DNA of 39,735 bases from Oscillospiraceae bacterium (GTDB taxonomy: Bacteria > Bacillota > Clostridia > Oscillospirales > Ruminococcaceae). The notes under the pieces were generated by a model that saw nothing but the letters and a program-made list of their open reading frames with translations, did no database searches and was not told the DNA's origin. Positions within the stretch are counted from its first letter, which is position 1; every line of letters begins with the position of its first letter. The stretch is from contig JAFQBT010000061.1 of assembly GCA_017399625.1 (NCBI GenBank), positions 1 to 39,735 on the forward strand. Reading direction: 5' to 3'. Positions 1-9,502 of this stretch are shown piece after piece. The translations under genes were made by a program, and so were the position numbers.

Positions 1-268
1 GCGAAGCGCACCGGGCCGGTGCGTTGTTCTTCTGTACGGTGTTGCTCCGGATAGGGTTTACAGACCCTCTATGTTACCATAGGACGTGGTGAGCTCTTAC
101 CTCGCCTTTCCACCCTTACCATGCAAAGCATGGCGGTTTATTTCTGTTGCACTCTCCCTGGGGTCACCCCCGGCTGCCGTTAGCAGCTACCCTTGCCCTT
201 GGAGCCCGGACTTTCCTCGCGCGCGTCCTTTCGGAACTGCGTCCGCTGCCGTCCTTTCCGCTCACGGC
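1..268 (-). ncRNA. rnpB: RNase P RNA, class A (3' end cut by window edge)
   Basis: This is the catalytic RNA of ribonuclease P, which removes the 5' leader from pre-tRNAs. Read on the minus strand it has the class A hallmark GAGGAAAGUCCGGGCUCC near the 5' end (P4 region and flank), followed by the conserved stretch GGUAACAUAGAGGG and GUAAACCCUAUCCGGAGCAA. The 5' end is placed near 268 from the promoter just upstream. The last part, including the 3' strand of P4, lies beyond position 1. The short ORFs over it are spurious. Confidence 0.95.
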
Positions 269-273
269 TTAAT

Positions 274-302
274 ATTATAAACTATCAAAGGAATTATGTC
301 AA
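274..302 (-). promoter_or_regulatory. Promoter of rnpB
   Basis: On the minus strand there is a perfect TTGACA (302-297), a 17-bp spacer and a perfect TATAAT (279-274), placing the start of transcription near 268. A consensus promoter fits a highly expressed stable RNA. Confidence 0.85.
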
Positions 303-310
303 ATGTTAAA

Positions 311-333
311 TGCCTTCCCAGGGGGGAAGATGG
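311..333 (+). repeat. Partial copy of the GCCTTCCCC..GGGGAAGG dispersed palindrome
   Basis: The stretch GCCTTCCCAGGGGGGAAGA matches the start of the elements at 1915 and 11857. Only the first hairpin arm pair is kept. The rest of 281-442 holds the rnpB promoter and otherwise nothing I recognise. Confidence 0.5.
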
Positions 334-442
334 ATCAACAGGTAATCCGGAGCGTTTATCCAGAACGGTCCGGGTTCATACGCACAGATCATACCGGGAA
401 ACCTATTTGCAAAATAATTTCTGAATTTTTTGCCAAAGAATC

Positions 443-1863
<1,421 letters not shown>

Positions 1864-1878
1864 TACAGTATCAAAAAA

Positions 1879-1914
1879 AGTACCCCGTGCTCATTGAGCA
1901 CGGGGTACTTTTTT
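1879..1914 (+). terminator. Rho-independent terminator of gdhA
   Basis: AAGTACCCCGTGCTCA pairs with its complement across a three-base loop (1879-1910) and is followed by a run of T. Confidence 0.92.
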
Positions 1915-1970
1915 AGCCTTCCCCTGGGGGAAGGTGGATTTTGCCGAAGGCAAAAGACGGGTGAGGGGAA
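1915..1970 (+). repeat. Dispersed palindromic element, AGCCTTCCCC family
   Basis: It starts AGCCTTCCCCTGGGGGAAGG, then TGGATTTTGCCGAAGGCAAAA, then GACGGGTGAGGGG. The element at 11857 has the same plan with changed but still paired arms (TTTGC..GCAAA), so hairpin structure is kept. It abuts a terminator in both places. Confidence 0.75.
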
Positions 1971-1993
1971 TTTATCATCAAGTCAGAAAAAAC

Positions 1994-2012
1994 GGGCGGA
2001 TAATATCCGCCC
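1994..2012. repeat. Short perfect palindrome GGGCGGATA-A-TATCCGCCC
   Basis: Nine-base arms with a one-base loop, followed by CCTACC. It resembles REP-type intergenic palindromes. The remaining 2013-2244 is AT-rich and shows no gene; AT-rich -10-like sequences sit near 2212 but no convincing -35 is seen. Confidence 0.5.
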
Positions 2013-2247
2013 CTACCGTTATGGCGAAAAATCCAGGTTTAAAAATCTGCAATACAAAAAATAAATTTTCTTAGACCGCAAAAATCGCCCCTAAAATCGC
2101 AAAAATGTTGGTATTATACAAAAAAGATACATAATTATTGTCGATGTTTCCAAAGCGGAAACGTTGAAACGGGAAACATAAAATTGTAAAATATTGGAAG
2201 AGGTCGTTATATATAATATAACATTATAATTTGGGGAGGATTTTTTG

Positions 2248-2472
2248 ATGAGCGAGGGTGACATAAATCCGCAATATAAGGTTTTCCGGGGAGAAAGCGG
2301 CTTTGGAATCTCCGGAAAGGAACTTACAACGGAGGAAACGGTTCTGATAAACCGGGTTTCGGAAAACGAGGAATTTGCAAAAGGGCTGGCGGAAGTCCTG
2401 AGCGACAAAAAGGTTTCCGTCCATCACGCAAAGGACGTTATCCGGGATATGCTTCTGGCGTATCTGGAATAA
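2248..2472 (+). CDS. Small conserved-looking hypothetical protein (74 aa)
   Basis: I do not recognise this protein. It is short, acidic to neutral, and predicted cytoplasmic, with no signal peptide, membrane segment or cysteines. The start is the ATG at 2248, which has GGGGAGGA seven bases upstream; a TTG one codon earlier is less well placed. The gene ends with a good terminator and has codon use like its neighbours (Gly, Glu and Lys codons as in gdhA), so it is probably real. The C-terminal half (residues about 30-74) looks helical, with many Glu, Lys and Val residues. No function is proposed. Confidence 0.65.
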   Translation: MSEGDINPQYKVFRGESGFGISGKELTTEETVLINRVSENEEFAKGLAEVLSDKKVSVHHAKDVIRDMLLAYLE

Positions 2473-2477
2473 AAAAA

Positions 2478-2504
2478 GCGGGAGCGAAGCTCCCGCATTT
2501 TTTT
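2478..2504. terminator. Bidirectional terminator
   Basis: GCGGGAGC-GAA-GCTCCCGC (2478-2496) is flanked by A-run and T-run on the two sides. It serves the 74-aa gene on the plus strand and the end of the Rnf operon on the minus strand; the minus-strand stop codon lies within its T-run. Confidence 0.9.
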
Positions 2505-3000
2505 AGCCGATTCTTATGTTTCGGAATCTGTTGATAACAAGTCCGGCGACGATTCCGATAACAACGCCGGTGGCAGTGCCGGTGATGATGAGCACCGGAA
2601 GATAAAGCGCGATCTGCTCCGTTCCAAGGAGGATTACCGCCATGATAATCTGTCCCACGTTGTGCATGATTCCGCCGGCAATGGAAACGCCGATTACGGA
2701 AAACTTATCGGTCTTTTTAAGAACCCACATCACAAGAAGGGAAAGAACAGCGCCGGCAATGCTGTAAGCCATCGCCATAACGTTGCTGAAAAGAAGCGAA
2801 ACAAGAATTACCCTTATGAGCGAAACAAGAATCGCTTCCTTTGTGCCGATTTTATAAAGCACAAAAATTATTACTATATTTGCAAGGCCCATTTTGATTC
2901 CCGGAACAGCAAAGGAAAGGGGAACCAAAGCCTCTATATACGACATTATCATTGCAAGGGCGATGGTCAGCCCAAGCATTGCAACTTTTTTTGTTTTCAT
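2503..3000 (-). CDS. Gx transporter family membrane protein (Hpre_diP_synt_I; EetB-like)
   Basis: A 165-residue integral membrane protein with about five hydrophobic segments. The pattern of the N-terminus (MSYIEALVPLSF, then PGIKMGLANI) is that of the family annotated as heptaprenyl diphosphate synthase component I or Gx transporter. The same family, next to a NusG-domain-II protein, is the EetB/EetA pair in extracellular electron transfer loci of Listeria and lactobacilli (established knowledge). Here it is the last gene of the Rnf operon, nine bases after the NusG-II gene. I infer a role in membrane electron transfer to quinone or flavin carriers, not polyprenyl synthesis. Exact substrate cannot be read from sequence. 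Confidence 0.85.
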   Translation of the reverse strand: MKTKKVAMLGLTIALAMIMSYIEALVPLSFAVPGIKMGLANIVIIFVLYKIGTKEAILVSLIRVILVSLLFSNVMAMAYSIAGAVLSLLVMWVLKKTDKFSVIGVSIAGGIMHNVGQIIMAVILLGTEQIALYLPVLIITGTATGVVIGIVAGLVINRFRNIRIG

Positions 3001-3009
3001 AATTTCCCT

Positions 3010-3393
3010 TTAAGATACAAAATCAACTTCGGCCTCTTCCGGGCCTTCGACGGTAATTACTGTTTTGTTGGGAAGGCAGGTGATTGCTTCGCCGGTTTTT
3101 CCGATGGCGCGCTGGTCAACGCAAACATGGTCCGGGCAGGAAGCATCGGTGATATCCGCCTTTCCGTTCTTTATAATAAGGATATTATATCCGCCGTTTT
3201 CGGATTCAAGGCGGATTTCGGCATCGGTATCAAGGGGATATCTTGCGGTTTCGATGCCTTTTACTGTAACAACGGCGAATGCGCCGTCCTCTTTCAAAAG
3301 CTCGGTTCCGAGCCAGATCCCTGCCGCGGCAACAAGAACAGCGATGGCAAGGATTATATCATTTCTGACTTTTTTATCTTTGAACATACCCAT
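3010..3393 (-). CDS. NusG domain II-containing membrane-anchored protein (EetA-like)
   Basis: A small protein with a membrane anchor at about residues 10-28 and an extracytosolic NusG-domain-II fold (Pfam NusG_II) after it. The features seen are GGYNILIIKNGKADITDASC, then CPDHVCV and CLPNKTVI, i.e. three cysteines in the conserved positions of this family. Members occur beside Rnf or as EetA in electron-transfer loci. The start is uncertain: a GTG at 3408 would lie inside a hairpin, so I prefer ATG 3393 (ATG 3387 is possible). None has a strong ribosome binding site. It sits between rnfB and the Gx-family gene on the same strand, so it is probably co-transcribed with Rnf. Confidence 0.85.
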   Translation of the reverse strand: MGMFKDKKVRNDIILAIAVLVAAAGIWLGTELLKEDGAFAVVTVKGIETARYPLDTDAEIRLESENGGYNILIIKNGKADITDASCPDHVCVDQRAIGKTGEAITCLPNKTVITVEGPEEAEVDFVS

Positions 3394-3405
3394 AAATTTG
3401 CGAAG

Positions 3406-3437
3406 CACTCCGCCGCTTCTTCCGAAGCGGCGGAGTG
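3406..3437 (-). other. Strong 14-bp hairpin between rnfB and the NusG-II gene
   Basis: CACTCCGCCGCTTC pairs with GAAGCGGCGGAGTG across a four-base loop. On the minus strand (the direction of the operon) it lacks a proper T-run; the T-run is on the plus-strand side, where no gene precedes it. It may be an RNA-processing or stability element, or a leaky terminator lowering expression of the last two genes. Confidence 0.7.
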
Positions 3438-3464
3438 TTTTTCCTTTGAGAAAAGATTTAAGAA

Positions 3465-4265
3465 TTATGCCTTAAGCATTTCAAGACAGCCGACGGGGCA
3501 GTCCTCAACGCATTTTCCGCAGCCGATGCATTTTTCATAATCGACGGAAGCAAGGAAGTTTTCAACTTTGATTGCTTCTGCGGGGCAGTTTTTCTGGCAT
3601 TTCATGCAGCCGATACAGCCGTTCTGGCATTCCTTGCGGACAACCGCGCCTTTTTCGTGGTTGGAGCAGGTGATGACAGCTTTTTCTGCCTTGGGAACAA
3701 GGGAGATAAGGTGGTTGGGGCATTTTGCAACGCAAAGTCCGCATCCGGCACATTTTTCGGGATTTACTTTTGCAACGCCGTTTACGATGCAGATTGCATC
3801 GTTTGTGCAAACGGCTGCGCAGTCGCCGCAGCCAAGGCATCCATAAAGGCAGGAACCTTTTCCGCCATAGAGCATTTTTGCGGCAGCGCAGGAACGGAGT
3901 CCCTGATAAATTGCCTTGTCGACCTGTTTGCTGCAGTCACCGCCGCAATGAACGAATGCGGTGATGGGTTCTGCGGCTTCGGCTTCAACTCCGAGGATAC
4001 TGCAGATGGATTCGGTGGTTTCCTTGCCGCCGGGACGGCAGAGATTTGCGGGAGTTTCTGCATTTTCGGCAAGAGCCTTTGCATAAGCGTCGCATCCGGA
4101 AAATCCGCATGCACCGCAGTTTGCGCCGGGAAGACAGTCGCGGATTTTGCCTTCAACGGGGTTGATTTTAACGCCCATGAAGATATCTGCAAGAACAAGA
4201 AGAACTGCGCTTGCAAGACCGAGTCCTGCGACGGTGATAGCTGCACTAATAATTACATCAGTCAT
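3465..4265 (-). CDS. rnfB: Electron transport complex subunit RnfB
   Basis: RnfB is the iron-sulfur entry subunit that takes electrons from ferredoxin in the Rnf complex (ferredoxin:NAD oxidoreductase, pumping Na+ or H+). One N-terminal membrane helix (about 5-30) is followed by the RnfB cluster motif with Cys50, Cys53, Cys58 and Cys76, and then four ferredoxin-type motifs: CLGCGDCAAVC, CAGCGLCVAKC, CIGCMKCQKNC and CIGCGKCVEDC. That is more than in proteobacterial RnfB and typical of clostridial forms. It is the sixth gene of the operon and lies 14 bases after rnfA. The GTG/ATG alternatives are not an issue: ATG follows an AGGAG-like site. Confidence 0.96.
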   Translation of the reverse strand: MTDVIISAAITVAGLGLASAVLLVLADIFMGVKINPVEGKIRDCLPGANCGACGFSGCDAYAKALAENAETPANLCRPGGKETTESICSILGVEAEAAEPITAFVHCGGDCSKQVDKAIYQGLRSCAAAKMLYGGKGSCLYGCLGCGDCAAVCTNDAICIVNGVAKVNPEKCAGCGLCVAKCPNHLISLVPKAEKAVITCSNHEKGAVVRKECQNGCIGCMKCQKNCPAEAIKVENFLASVDYEKCIGCGKCVEDCPVGCLEMLKA

Positions 4266-4279
4266 CTTTTATTTTCTCC

Positions 4280-4870
4280 TTATGCGAAGAGTTTATCAAT
4301 GATGCCGCCGAATCCCATGAATGCAACGGAAAGAATGGAAGCAGCAATAAGGGTGATCGGAATGCCTTTGAAGCATTCGGGAGCATCGGATTCCTCAAGT
4401 CTTTCTCTTACACCGGCGAAGAGCCACATTGCAAGAAGGAAGCCAAGTCCGCAGCCGAGGGAGCTTACCATGGATTCGATGAAAGTGTATTCATCGGTGA
4501 TGTTGTTGATGGTAACGCCGAGAACTGCGCAGTTGGTGGTGATGAGGGGAAGATATACGCCAAGGGATCTGTGAAGTGCGGGGATGAATTTTTTGAGGAA
4601 AATCTCAACAAACTGAACAAGAGACGCAATCACAAGAATGAAAACAATGGTCTGGAGATATGCAAGACCGTTGGGTGCAAGAAGATAGGTGTAGATCGGC
4701 CAGGTTGCAGCGGTTGCAACGAGCATTACGAAAATTACGGAAACGCCCATGCCGACAGCCTGATCGGATTTTTTGGAAACGCCGAGGAAGGGGCAGATTC
4801 CGAGGAATTTGTTGAGAACATAGTTATCAACAAGAACAGCGCTCATGAGGATGATAAGAAGTTCTTTCAT
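4280..4870 (-). CDS. rnfA: Electron transport complex subunit RnfA
   Basis: A 196-residue membrane protein of the RnfA/NqrE family with about six membrane helices. The half-helix residues that bind the intramembrane iron-sulfur centre with RnfE are visible as NKFLGICPFLGVS near residues 20-32 and LPLITTNCAVLG near 107-118. In the family these two inverted-topology subunits (RnfA and RnfE) form the membrane channel core. Its ATG overlaps the rnfE stop by one base, so translation is probably coupled. Confidence 0.96.
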   Translation of the reverse strand: MKELLIILMSAVLVDNYVLNKFLGICPFLGVSKKSDQAVGMGVSVIFVMLVATAATWPIYTYLLAPNGLAYLQTIVFILVIASLVQFVEIFLKKFIPALHRSLGVYLPLITTNCAVLGVTINNITDEYTFIESMVSSLGCGLGFLLAMWLFAGVRERLEESDAPECFKGIPITLIAASILSVAFMGFGGIIDKLFA

Positions 4871-5553
4871 TATTTAGTTTCCTCCTTTGCGTCAGTTTCA
4901 CATTCTGCTTTATTGCAGGATGCAGCGTTGGGGCAGCCTTCACATGCAAATTCTTTTTTGGAAGCTTTGCCGGAAGTGAGCTTGTTGACGAGTGCGATGA
5001 GGCATCCGAAAACAAGGAAGCCGCCGGGTGCTGCGGTTACGATGGAGATTGCATAGGGTTTGAGAGCGGTAAGCTCGATTCCTGCCCAGGTGCCTGCGCC
5101 GATGACTTCACGGATGGAGCCCATTGCGACGAGAGCAAGGGTGAAACCAATGCCCATTCCGATGCCGTCAAGAGCGGAATCGATGATTCCGTTTTTGCGT
5201 GCAAACATTTCTGCGCGGCCGAGGATGATGCAGTTAACAACAATAAGTGCAAGATAAACGCCGAGCATGTCGTAAAGATCCGGGAAATATGCCTGCATAA
5301 GCATCTGAACAACGGAAACAAAACCTGCGATTACAACGATATAGCAGGGGATTCTTACTTTGTCCGGAATTGCTTTGCGGAGAGCGGAAATTACGATGTT
5401 GGAGCAGAAAAGAACTGCGGTTGCGGCAATGCCCATTGCAAGTGCGGAGATAACTCCGGTGGTGGTTGCAAGAGCAGGGCAGGTGCCGAGAAGAAGAACG
5501 AGAACGGGGTTCTCCTTGATGATGCCTTTAAGAAGAATACCTAATTTTTTCAT
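4870..5553 (-). CDS. rnfE: Electron transport complex subunit RnfE
   Basis: A 227-residue membrane protein, the partner of RnfA and homologous to it (NqrD/RnfE family). The cysteine segments LLLGTCPALATT near residues 20-31 and LIVVNCIILGRAEMFA near 104-119 match the positions that ligate the shared iron-sulfur cluster. The C-terminal tail carries extra cysteines (CEGCPNAASCNKAEC), a common addition in clostridial RnfE of unknown role. It overlaps the neighbouring rnfG and rnfA by one base each, as in tightly coupled operons. Confidence 0.96.
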   Translation of the reverse strand: MKKLGILLKGIIKENPVLVLLLGTCPALATTTGVISALAMGIAATAVLFCSNIVISALRKAIPDKVRIPCYIVVIAGFVSVVQMLMQAYFPDLYDMLGVYLALIVVNCIILGRAEMFARKNGIIDSALDGIGMGIGFTLALVAMGSIREVIGAGTWAGIELTALKPYAISIVTAAPGGFLVFGCLIALVNKLTSGKASKKEFACEGCPNAASCNKAECETDAKEETK

Positions 5554-6818
5554 TACGCAACAACCTCCTTAATGAGATCGAGTGCCTCAAAGGCGCTGTT
5601 GAAGGAGCTTGCAACTGCGTTTGCAGTCATGGTTGCGCCGGCAACAAGGGTCATATCGTCGGAATAGGTTCCTGCGTTGACTCCGATGAACATCTGTCTG
5701 TAAGCGCTTTCGTCGGTAAGCTCGTGGGTGGCGTAATATTCGCCGTGGAGAATAAGTTCGGTAAGGGTTTTGTAGAAGATTACGTTGCCTTCGGCATCGA
5801 ATACGGTGATCATCTTCATGGTCTCGTTGGAATAACCGAGAGGAGCGGTGATTACTACGTACTGGGTTTCGCCTGCAACGTCTGCAACGAATGCTGCAAT
5901 GGCGGTGCCGGTAACGTTAAGACCTTCAACAGGAGTGAGAACAGCGCCTTCAGCGACAGTTGCCTGTGCTGCTGCGGTGTTGTTTTCAAGGTTTTCGGTT
6001 GCAAGAACGGGTGCTGCGGACTGTGCTGCTGCGGCTGCGTCTGCTTCAGCTGCGGTAACGTCGTTGCCCTCGAGGTCAAGAACTTTTACAACGCCGAATG
6101 CGTTTACGCCTGCAACAACGGTGCCGTTGGTTCCGGTGATAACGTAGATATAACCGGTGCCGTTGTTTGCTTTGAATGCCTGGGTGATGGGAGCTGCAAC
6201 GCCTTCAACAGCGGTGACCTGGCAGTTGCCGAGAGAATCAGCGGAAGAAGGAAGTGCAAGAGGCATAACCTCGGCGATGAGCTGTTCTTCGCTCTTCTGT
6301 CCTGCTGCAACAAGGTTGTTTTCGATAAGGACGTTGAATGCGTCGGTGATTGCATCCTTGAATGCGGTGGAGGAGAAGGTGGTTCCTGCAACGGTATCAA
6401 CGCCGCCGAGAGCGGAGTCCTGACCGATGTAGGTGGAAGGATAATCAGCGCCGAAATCCTTGGATTCATAGTAACCGGTGAGAAGAACGTTGGAAATCTT
6501 GCCGTCTGCGCCGATGGCAACGGTGATGCCCATTTCGTCGGAAGAGAACTGGGTGGTGGTGCCGAGGATCATAACGTGGCCGAGGCCGGAGGTTTCTTTG
6601 TGAACTTCTTTAACGGTTGCGGGAAGGTTTGCAAGAGTTTCGGTAATGTTTTCAAAGCCTGCGGCTTCGGGCATTACTTCAAGAAGGGAACCGCTTGCTG
6701 CGGCTGCTTTGTTGGCTTCAATGATAGGAGCGGTAACGGAGTTTGTATAAGCAAGAAGAACCGCAACAACAAGGCAGATAGCAGTAAGAACAACTACGCT
6801 TTTAATGTTTTCTTTCAT
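5553..6818 (-). CDS. rnfG: Electron transport complex subunit RnfG with duplicated FMN-binding domain
   Basis: RnfG is the extracytosolic flavoprotein of Rnf with FMN bound covalently to threonine by ApbE. The start is the ATG at 6818: it overlaps the rnfD stop (ATGA) and has GGAGGTG upstream. The protein is 421 residues, about twice the usual 180-220. After one membrane helix (8-26) come two similar halves. Each starts with an EVMP motif (residues 47 and 183), and each ends in an FMN-site motif: DTVAGTTFSS (141-150, Thr147) and TLVAGATMTA (390-399, Thr396). An Ala/Glu-rich linker (about 255-290) separates parts of the second half. The two putative FMN threonines are inferred from the family motif. 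Confidence 0.93.
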   Translation of the reverse strand: MKENIKSVVVLTAICLVVAVLLAYTNSVTAPIIEANKAAAASGSLLEVMPEAAGFENITETLANLPATVKEVHKETSGLGHVMILGTTTQFSSDEMGITVAIGADGKISNVLLTGYYESKDFGADYPSTYIGQDSALGGVDTVAGTTFSSTAFKDAITDAFNVLIENNLVAAGQKSEEQLIAEVMPLALPSSADSLGNCQVTAVEGVAAPITQAFKANNGTGYIYVITGTNGTVVAGVNAFGVVKVLDLEGNDVTAAEADAAAAAQSAAPVLATENLENNTAAAQATVAEGAVLTPVEGLNVTGTAIAAFVADVAGETQYVVITAPLGYSNETMKMITVFDAEGNVIFYKTLTELILHGEYYATHELTDESAYRQMFIGVNAGTYSDDMTLVAGATMTANAVASSFNSAFEALDLIKEVVA

Positions 6819-7780
6819 GCTTTGACACCTCCGAACGGTTTTTTCATGGTCCATCTGTCAATATAAGGATTGAGGATGTTCATGAAAAGGATAGAGAAGG
6901 AAACGCCTTCCGGATAGCTTCCGTAGAAACGGATGAGAGTGGTGATGACTGCGCATCCGAGAGCAAAAATGACTTTGCCTTTTGCGGTGGAAGGAGAGGT
7001 AACATAGTCGGTTGCCATGAAGATAGCGCCGATGAAGGTACCGCCGGAAAGGGTGTAATAAAGAGCAAGGGTTACATCACCGGTGATTGCAAATGCAAGA
7101 GCGAAAACAGCACCGATGAAAACAACGGGAGTGTGCCAGGTGATGACTTTGCGGACTACAAGGTAAATGCCGCCGAGGAGAAGACCAAGTGCGCAGGTTT
7201 CACCAAGAGCACCGCCGCGGAGACCGAGGAACATATCCATGAGGGAAGTGCTTTCCATGAAAGCATTGATTGCTTCCTCACCCTGGGGATAAACGGAAAG
7301 GGGAGTTGCATATGTAGCAAGGTCAACGGAATCAGCCATGGATTTCGGAGGAACAGCGGCAGCCATGGTTCCGGTGAATGCAACAAGCATTACAACACGG
7401 GCGGTAATTGCCGGGTTTGCAAAGTTGCATCCAAGTCCGCCGAAGAGGCATTTGGTGATGACGATTGCGATGAAGCATCCGACAACAGCCTGCCAGATGG
7501 GAAGGGTGGAAGGAACGTTCATTGCAAGGAGAAGACCGGTAACAACTGCGGAAAGGTCGCCGATGGTGGTGGGACGTTTGCAGAGTTTGGTGAAAAGGAG
7601 TTCGAAAACAACGCAGGAAACCACGCATACTGCGCAGAGGATAGCTGCGTCCATTCCGAAGATGAAGCATCCGGGAATTGCACCCATGAGAAGTGCAATA
7701 ACAACGTCAAGCATGACGGTGGTGGTGGTTCTTTTTCCGTGAACGTGAGGAGAGACGGAAACAATAAGTTTATTTTCCAT
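6815..7780 (-). CDS. rnfD: Electron transport complex subunit RnfD
   Basis: RnfD (NqrB/RnfD family) is the large membrane subunit carrying covalent FMN and taking part in ion translocation. The 321 residues include eight or more hydrophobic segments. The flavinylation site is visible as DLATYATPLS at 153-162, where Thr159 is the expected FMN-bearing residue. Other family signatures are NFANPAITARVV near 119-130 and TDYVTSPSTAKG near 255-266. Starts at ATG right after the rnfC stop (one-base overlap) and overlaps rnfG by four bases. Confidence 0.96.
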   Translation of the reverse strand: MENKLIVSVSPHVHGKRTTTTVMLDVVIALLMGAIPGCFIFGMDAAILCAVCVVSCVVFELLFTKLCKRPTTIGDLSAVVTGLLLAMNVPSTLPIWQAVVGCFIAIVITKCLFGGLGCNFANPAITARVVMLVAFTGTMAAAVPPKSMADSVDLATYATPLSVYPQGEEAINAFMESTSLMDMFLGLRGGALGETCALGLLLGGIYLVVRKVITWHTPVVFIGAVFALAFAITGDVTLALYYTLSGGTFIGAIFMATDYVTSPSTAKGKVIFALGCAVITTLIRFYGSYPEGVSFSILFMNILNPYIDRWTMKKPFGGVKA

Positions 7781-9120
7781 TATTTATTTTCCTCCTCTTT
7801 CTTTTTCTGTTCAGCAAGCTTGGTCTGGTAAGCGCGGAGCTCTGCCTTTGCAAGTTTGTTTCTGTGAACGATCATGCGGTGTGCAGGGCATACGAAAACG
7901 CAGGCGCCGCATTCCATGCAGATGTTGACTTTGGTTTTTGCGATCTCAGCGCCGTCGCCGGATTTAAGAGCTTTTGCAATTGCGGGCGGGTTGAGGTTGA
8001 GGGGGCAGTGGTTGATGCAGTTGCCGCAGCGGATGCAGGGGGTTTCATCAGGAAGGGTTGCGTCTTTGTCGTTGAAGGCAAGGATCGCGTTGGTGTTCTT
8101 GATGATGGGCTCATCGAGGGTGGGAACTGCAATACCCATCATCGGGCCGCCGTACATAACTTTTCTGGGTTCTTCTTTGAAGCCGCCGCAGAAATCGAAT
8201 ACGTCTTTCATGGAAGCGCCGATGGGAGCGATTACGTTTTTGGGAGTTGCAACAGCGGAACCGTCAACGGTAAGGCATTTTTCAACAAGAGGCATACCGG
8301 TTCTGACATATTCTGCGATGCATGCAAGGGTGGTAACGTTCATTACAATGCAGCCGACGTCGAGAGGAAGCTTGCCTTCCGGAACGGTTTTGCCGGTGGT
8401 ATTGTAAATAAGAACTTTTTCACCGCCCTGGGGATAAGCAGCAGGCATGGGTTTTACAACGATTGCGCTGTCTTTTTTGGAAAGTTCCTGCATTGCTTTG
8501 ATTGCCTGGGGTTTGTTATCTTCGATGCCGATGATAACTTTCTTTACGCCGAGATATTTTTCAAGGAGCTGGATGCCTTCGAAAATATCGTCTGCTCTGT
8601 CGGTCATGGTAAGAGTATCAGCGGTGATATAGGGTTCGCATTCCGCACCGTTGAGAACAACTTCCTCAACCTTGGAAAGGTCTTTTACGGAAAGTTTTAC
8701 AAAGGTGGGGAAACCTGCGCCGCCGAGACCGACAATTCCGCTTGCACGGACAGCCGCTACGAATTCATCGTAATTGGTAACGGTGGGGGGAACAACACTT
8801 TCGTGGGGACGCATTTCACCGTCGGATTCGATGGTGATGGCGGTCATGGTGCCGCCGTTGCTGTTAGCCATGGTGTCGATTTTTTTGACAGTGCCGGAAA
8901 CAGAAGCATGAACGGGTGCGGAAATGAATCCGACAGCCTCGCCGATGATCTGACCGACGCCGACGGTATCCCCGACGTTAACAACGGGCTTTGCGGGAGC
9001 GCCGATGTGCTGTGCCATGGGGATAACAACAGTTTTCGGGATAGGCATACGTTCCGGATGGCAGTCAGCGGTATGCTTTCTGTGGGGAACGTGAACGCCT
9101 TTGATGCCGAAAAGGGACAT
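7780..9120 (-). CDS. rnfC: Electron transport complex subunit RnfC
   Basis: RnfC is the peripheral NADH/FMN and iron-sulfur subunit that delivers electrons to NAD+. The 446-residue form starting at ATG 9120 has AGAGG eight or nine bases upstream; a longer form from 9186 would start in the promoter region. Seen in order: an N-terminal barrel-sandwich part (PHRKHTADCHPE), the nucleotide/FMN-binding loop GIVGLGGAGFPT near 130-141, then two ferredoxin motifs CIRCGNCINHC and CMECGACVFVC near the C-terminus. It is the first gene of the operon and directly follows the promoter at 9201-9229. Confidence 0.96.
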   Translation of the reverse strand: MSLFGIKGVHVPHRKHTADCHPERMPIPKTVVIPMAQHIGAPAKPVVNVGDTVGVGQIIGEAVGFISAPVHASVSGTVKKIDTMANSNGGTMTAITIESDGEMRPHESVVPPTVTNYDEFVAAVRASGIVGLGGAGFPTFVKLSVKDLSKVEEVVLNGAECEPYITADTLTMTDRADDIFEGIQLLEKYLGVKKVIIGIEDNKPQAIKAMQELSKKDSAIVVKPMPAAYPQGGEKVLIYNTTGKTVPEGKLPLDVGCIVMNVTTLACIAEYVRTGMPLVEKCLTVDGSAVATPKNVIAPIGASMKDVFDFCGGFKEEPRKVMYGGPMMGIAVPTLDEPIIKNTNAILAFNDKDATLPDETPCIRCGNCINHCPLNLNPPAIAKALKSGDGAEIAKTKVNICMECGACVFVCPAHRMIVHRNKLAKAELRAYQTKLAEQKKKEEENK

Positions 9121-9200
9121 GGACAAAAACCTCTTTTCTATTTCTGCGTTCTTTGGTTTGTTTATTTTTTGACATAATACAGTCAATTTAAACCGAGTAT

Positions 9201-9229
9201 ATTATATTACAATACATTTAAAAAATCAA
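9201..9229 (-). promoter_or_regulatory. Promoter of the rnf operon
   Basis: On the minus strand TTGATT (9229-9224), 17-bp spacer, TATAAT (9206-9201). It leaves a leader of about 75 nt before rnfC. Between this and the divergent promoter, an imperfect hairpin (TCGACAAAAGC with GCTTTTGGTCGA, 9278-9308) could be a regulator site; nothing more is seen in the 280-bp gap. Confidence 0.8.
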
Positions 9230-9409
9230 TGCGCAAAAAGTACTTTATAATACATTTTGCAATGGAAATTTTGGGAATTTCGACAAAAGCTGCTTTTCGC
9301 TTTTGGTCGAAAAGACGGAAAAGAAAAAACTTTGTTGTGAATCTTGTTGAAATTTTTTGTTTTTCAGGAAAAATTTTCGAAAAAATTCGATAAATCGTTA
9401 ACGTTTCGC

Positions 9410-9438
9410 TTGACAAACCGGTTCTGCGTGACTATAAT
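9410..9438 (+). promoter_or_regulatory. Promoter of the repeat lipoprotein gene
   Basis: Perfect TTGACA (9410-9415), 17-bp spacer and perfect TATAAT (9433-9438). A consensus promoter in front of a gene with strongly biased codons suggests a very abundant protein. Confidence 0.88.
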
Positions 9439-9502
9439 ATATGCTGAGTTACAGCGAAAAGCTGTAATAGAAAAATAAAATTGAAAGTTGGGAGTATTTA
9501 TT

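Noticed and set aside
86-280. 64-codon plus-strand ORF at the window start
   Set aside because: Lies on the antisense of RNase P RNA and has no ribosome binding site.
5724-6866. Cys/Gly-rich plus-strand open frame opposite rnfG
   Set aside because: Cysteines arise from reverse-complemented Ala codons of the Ala-rich RnfG; not a real metal-binding protein.
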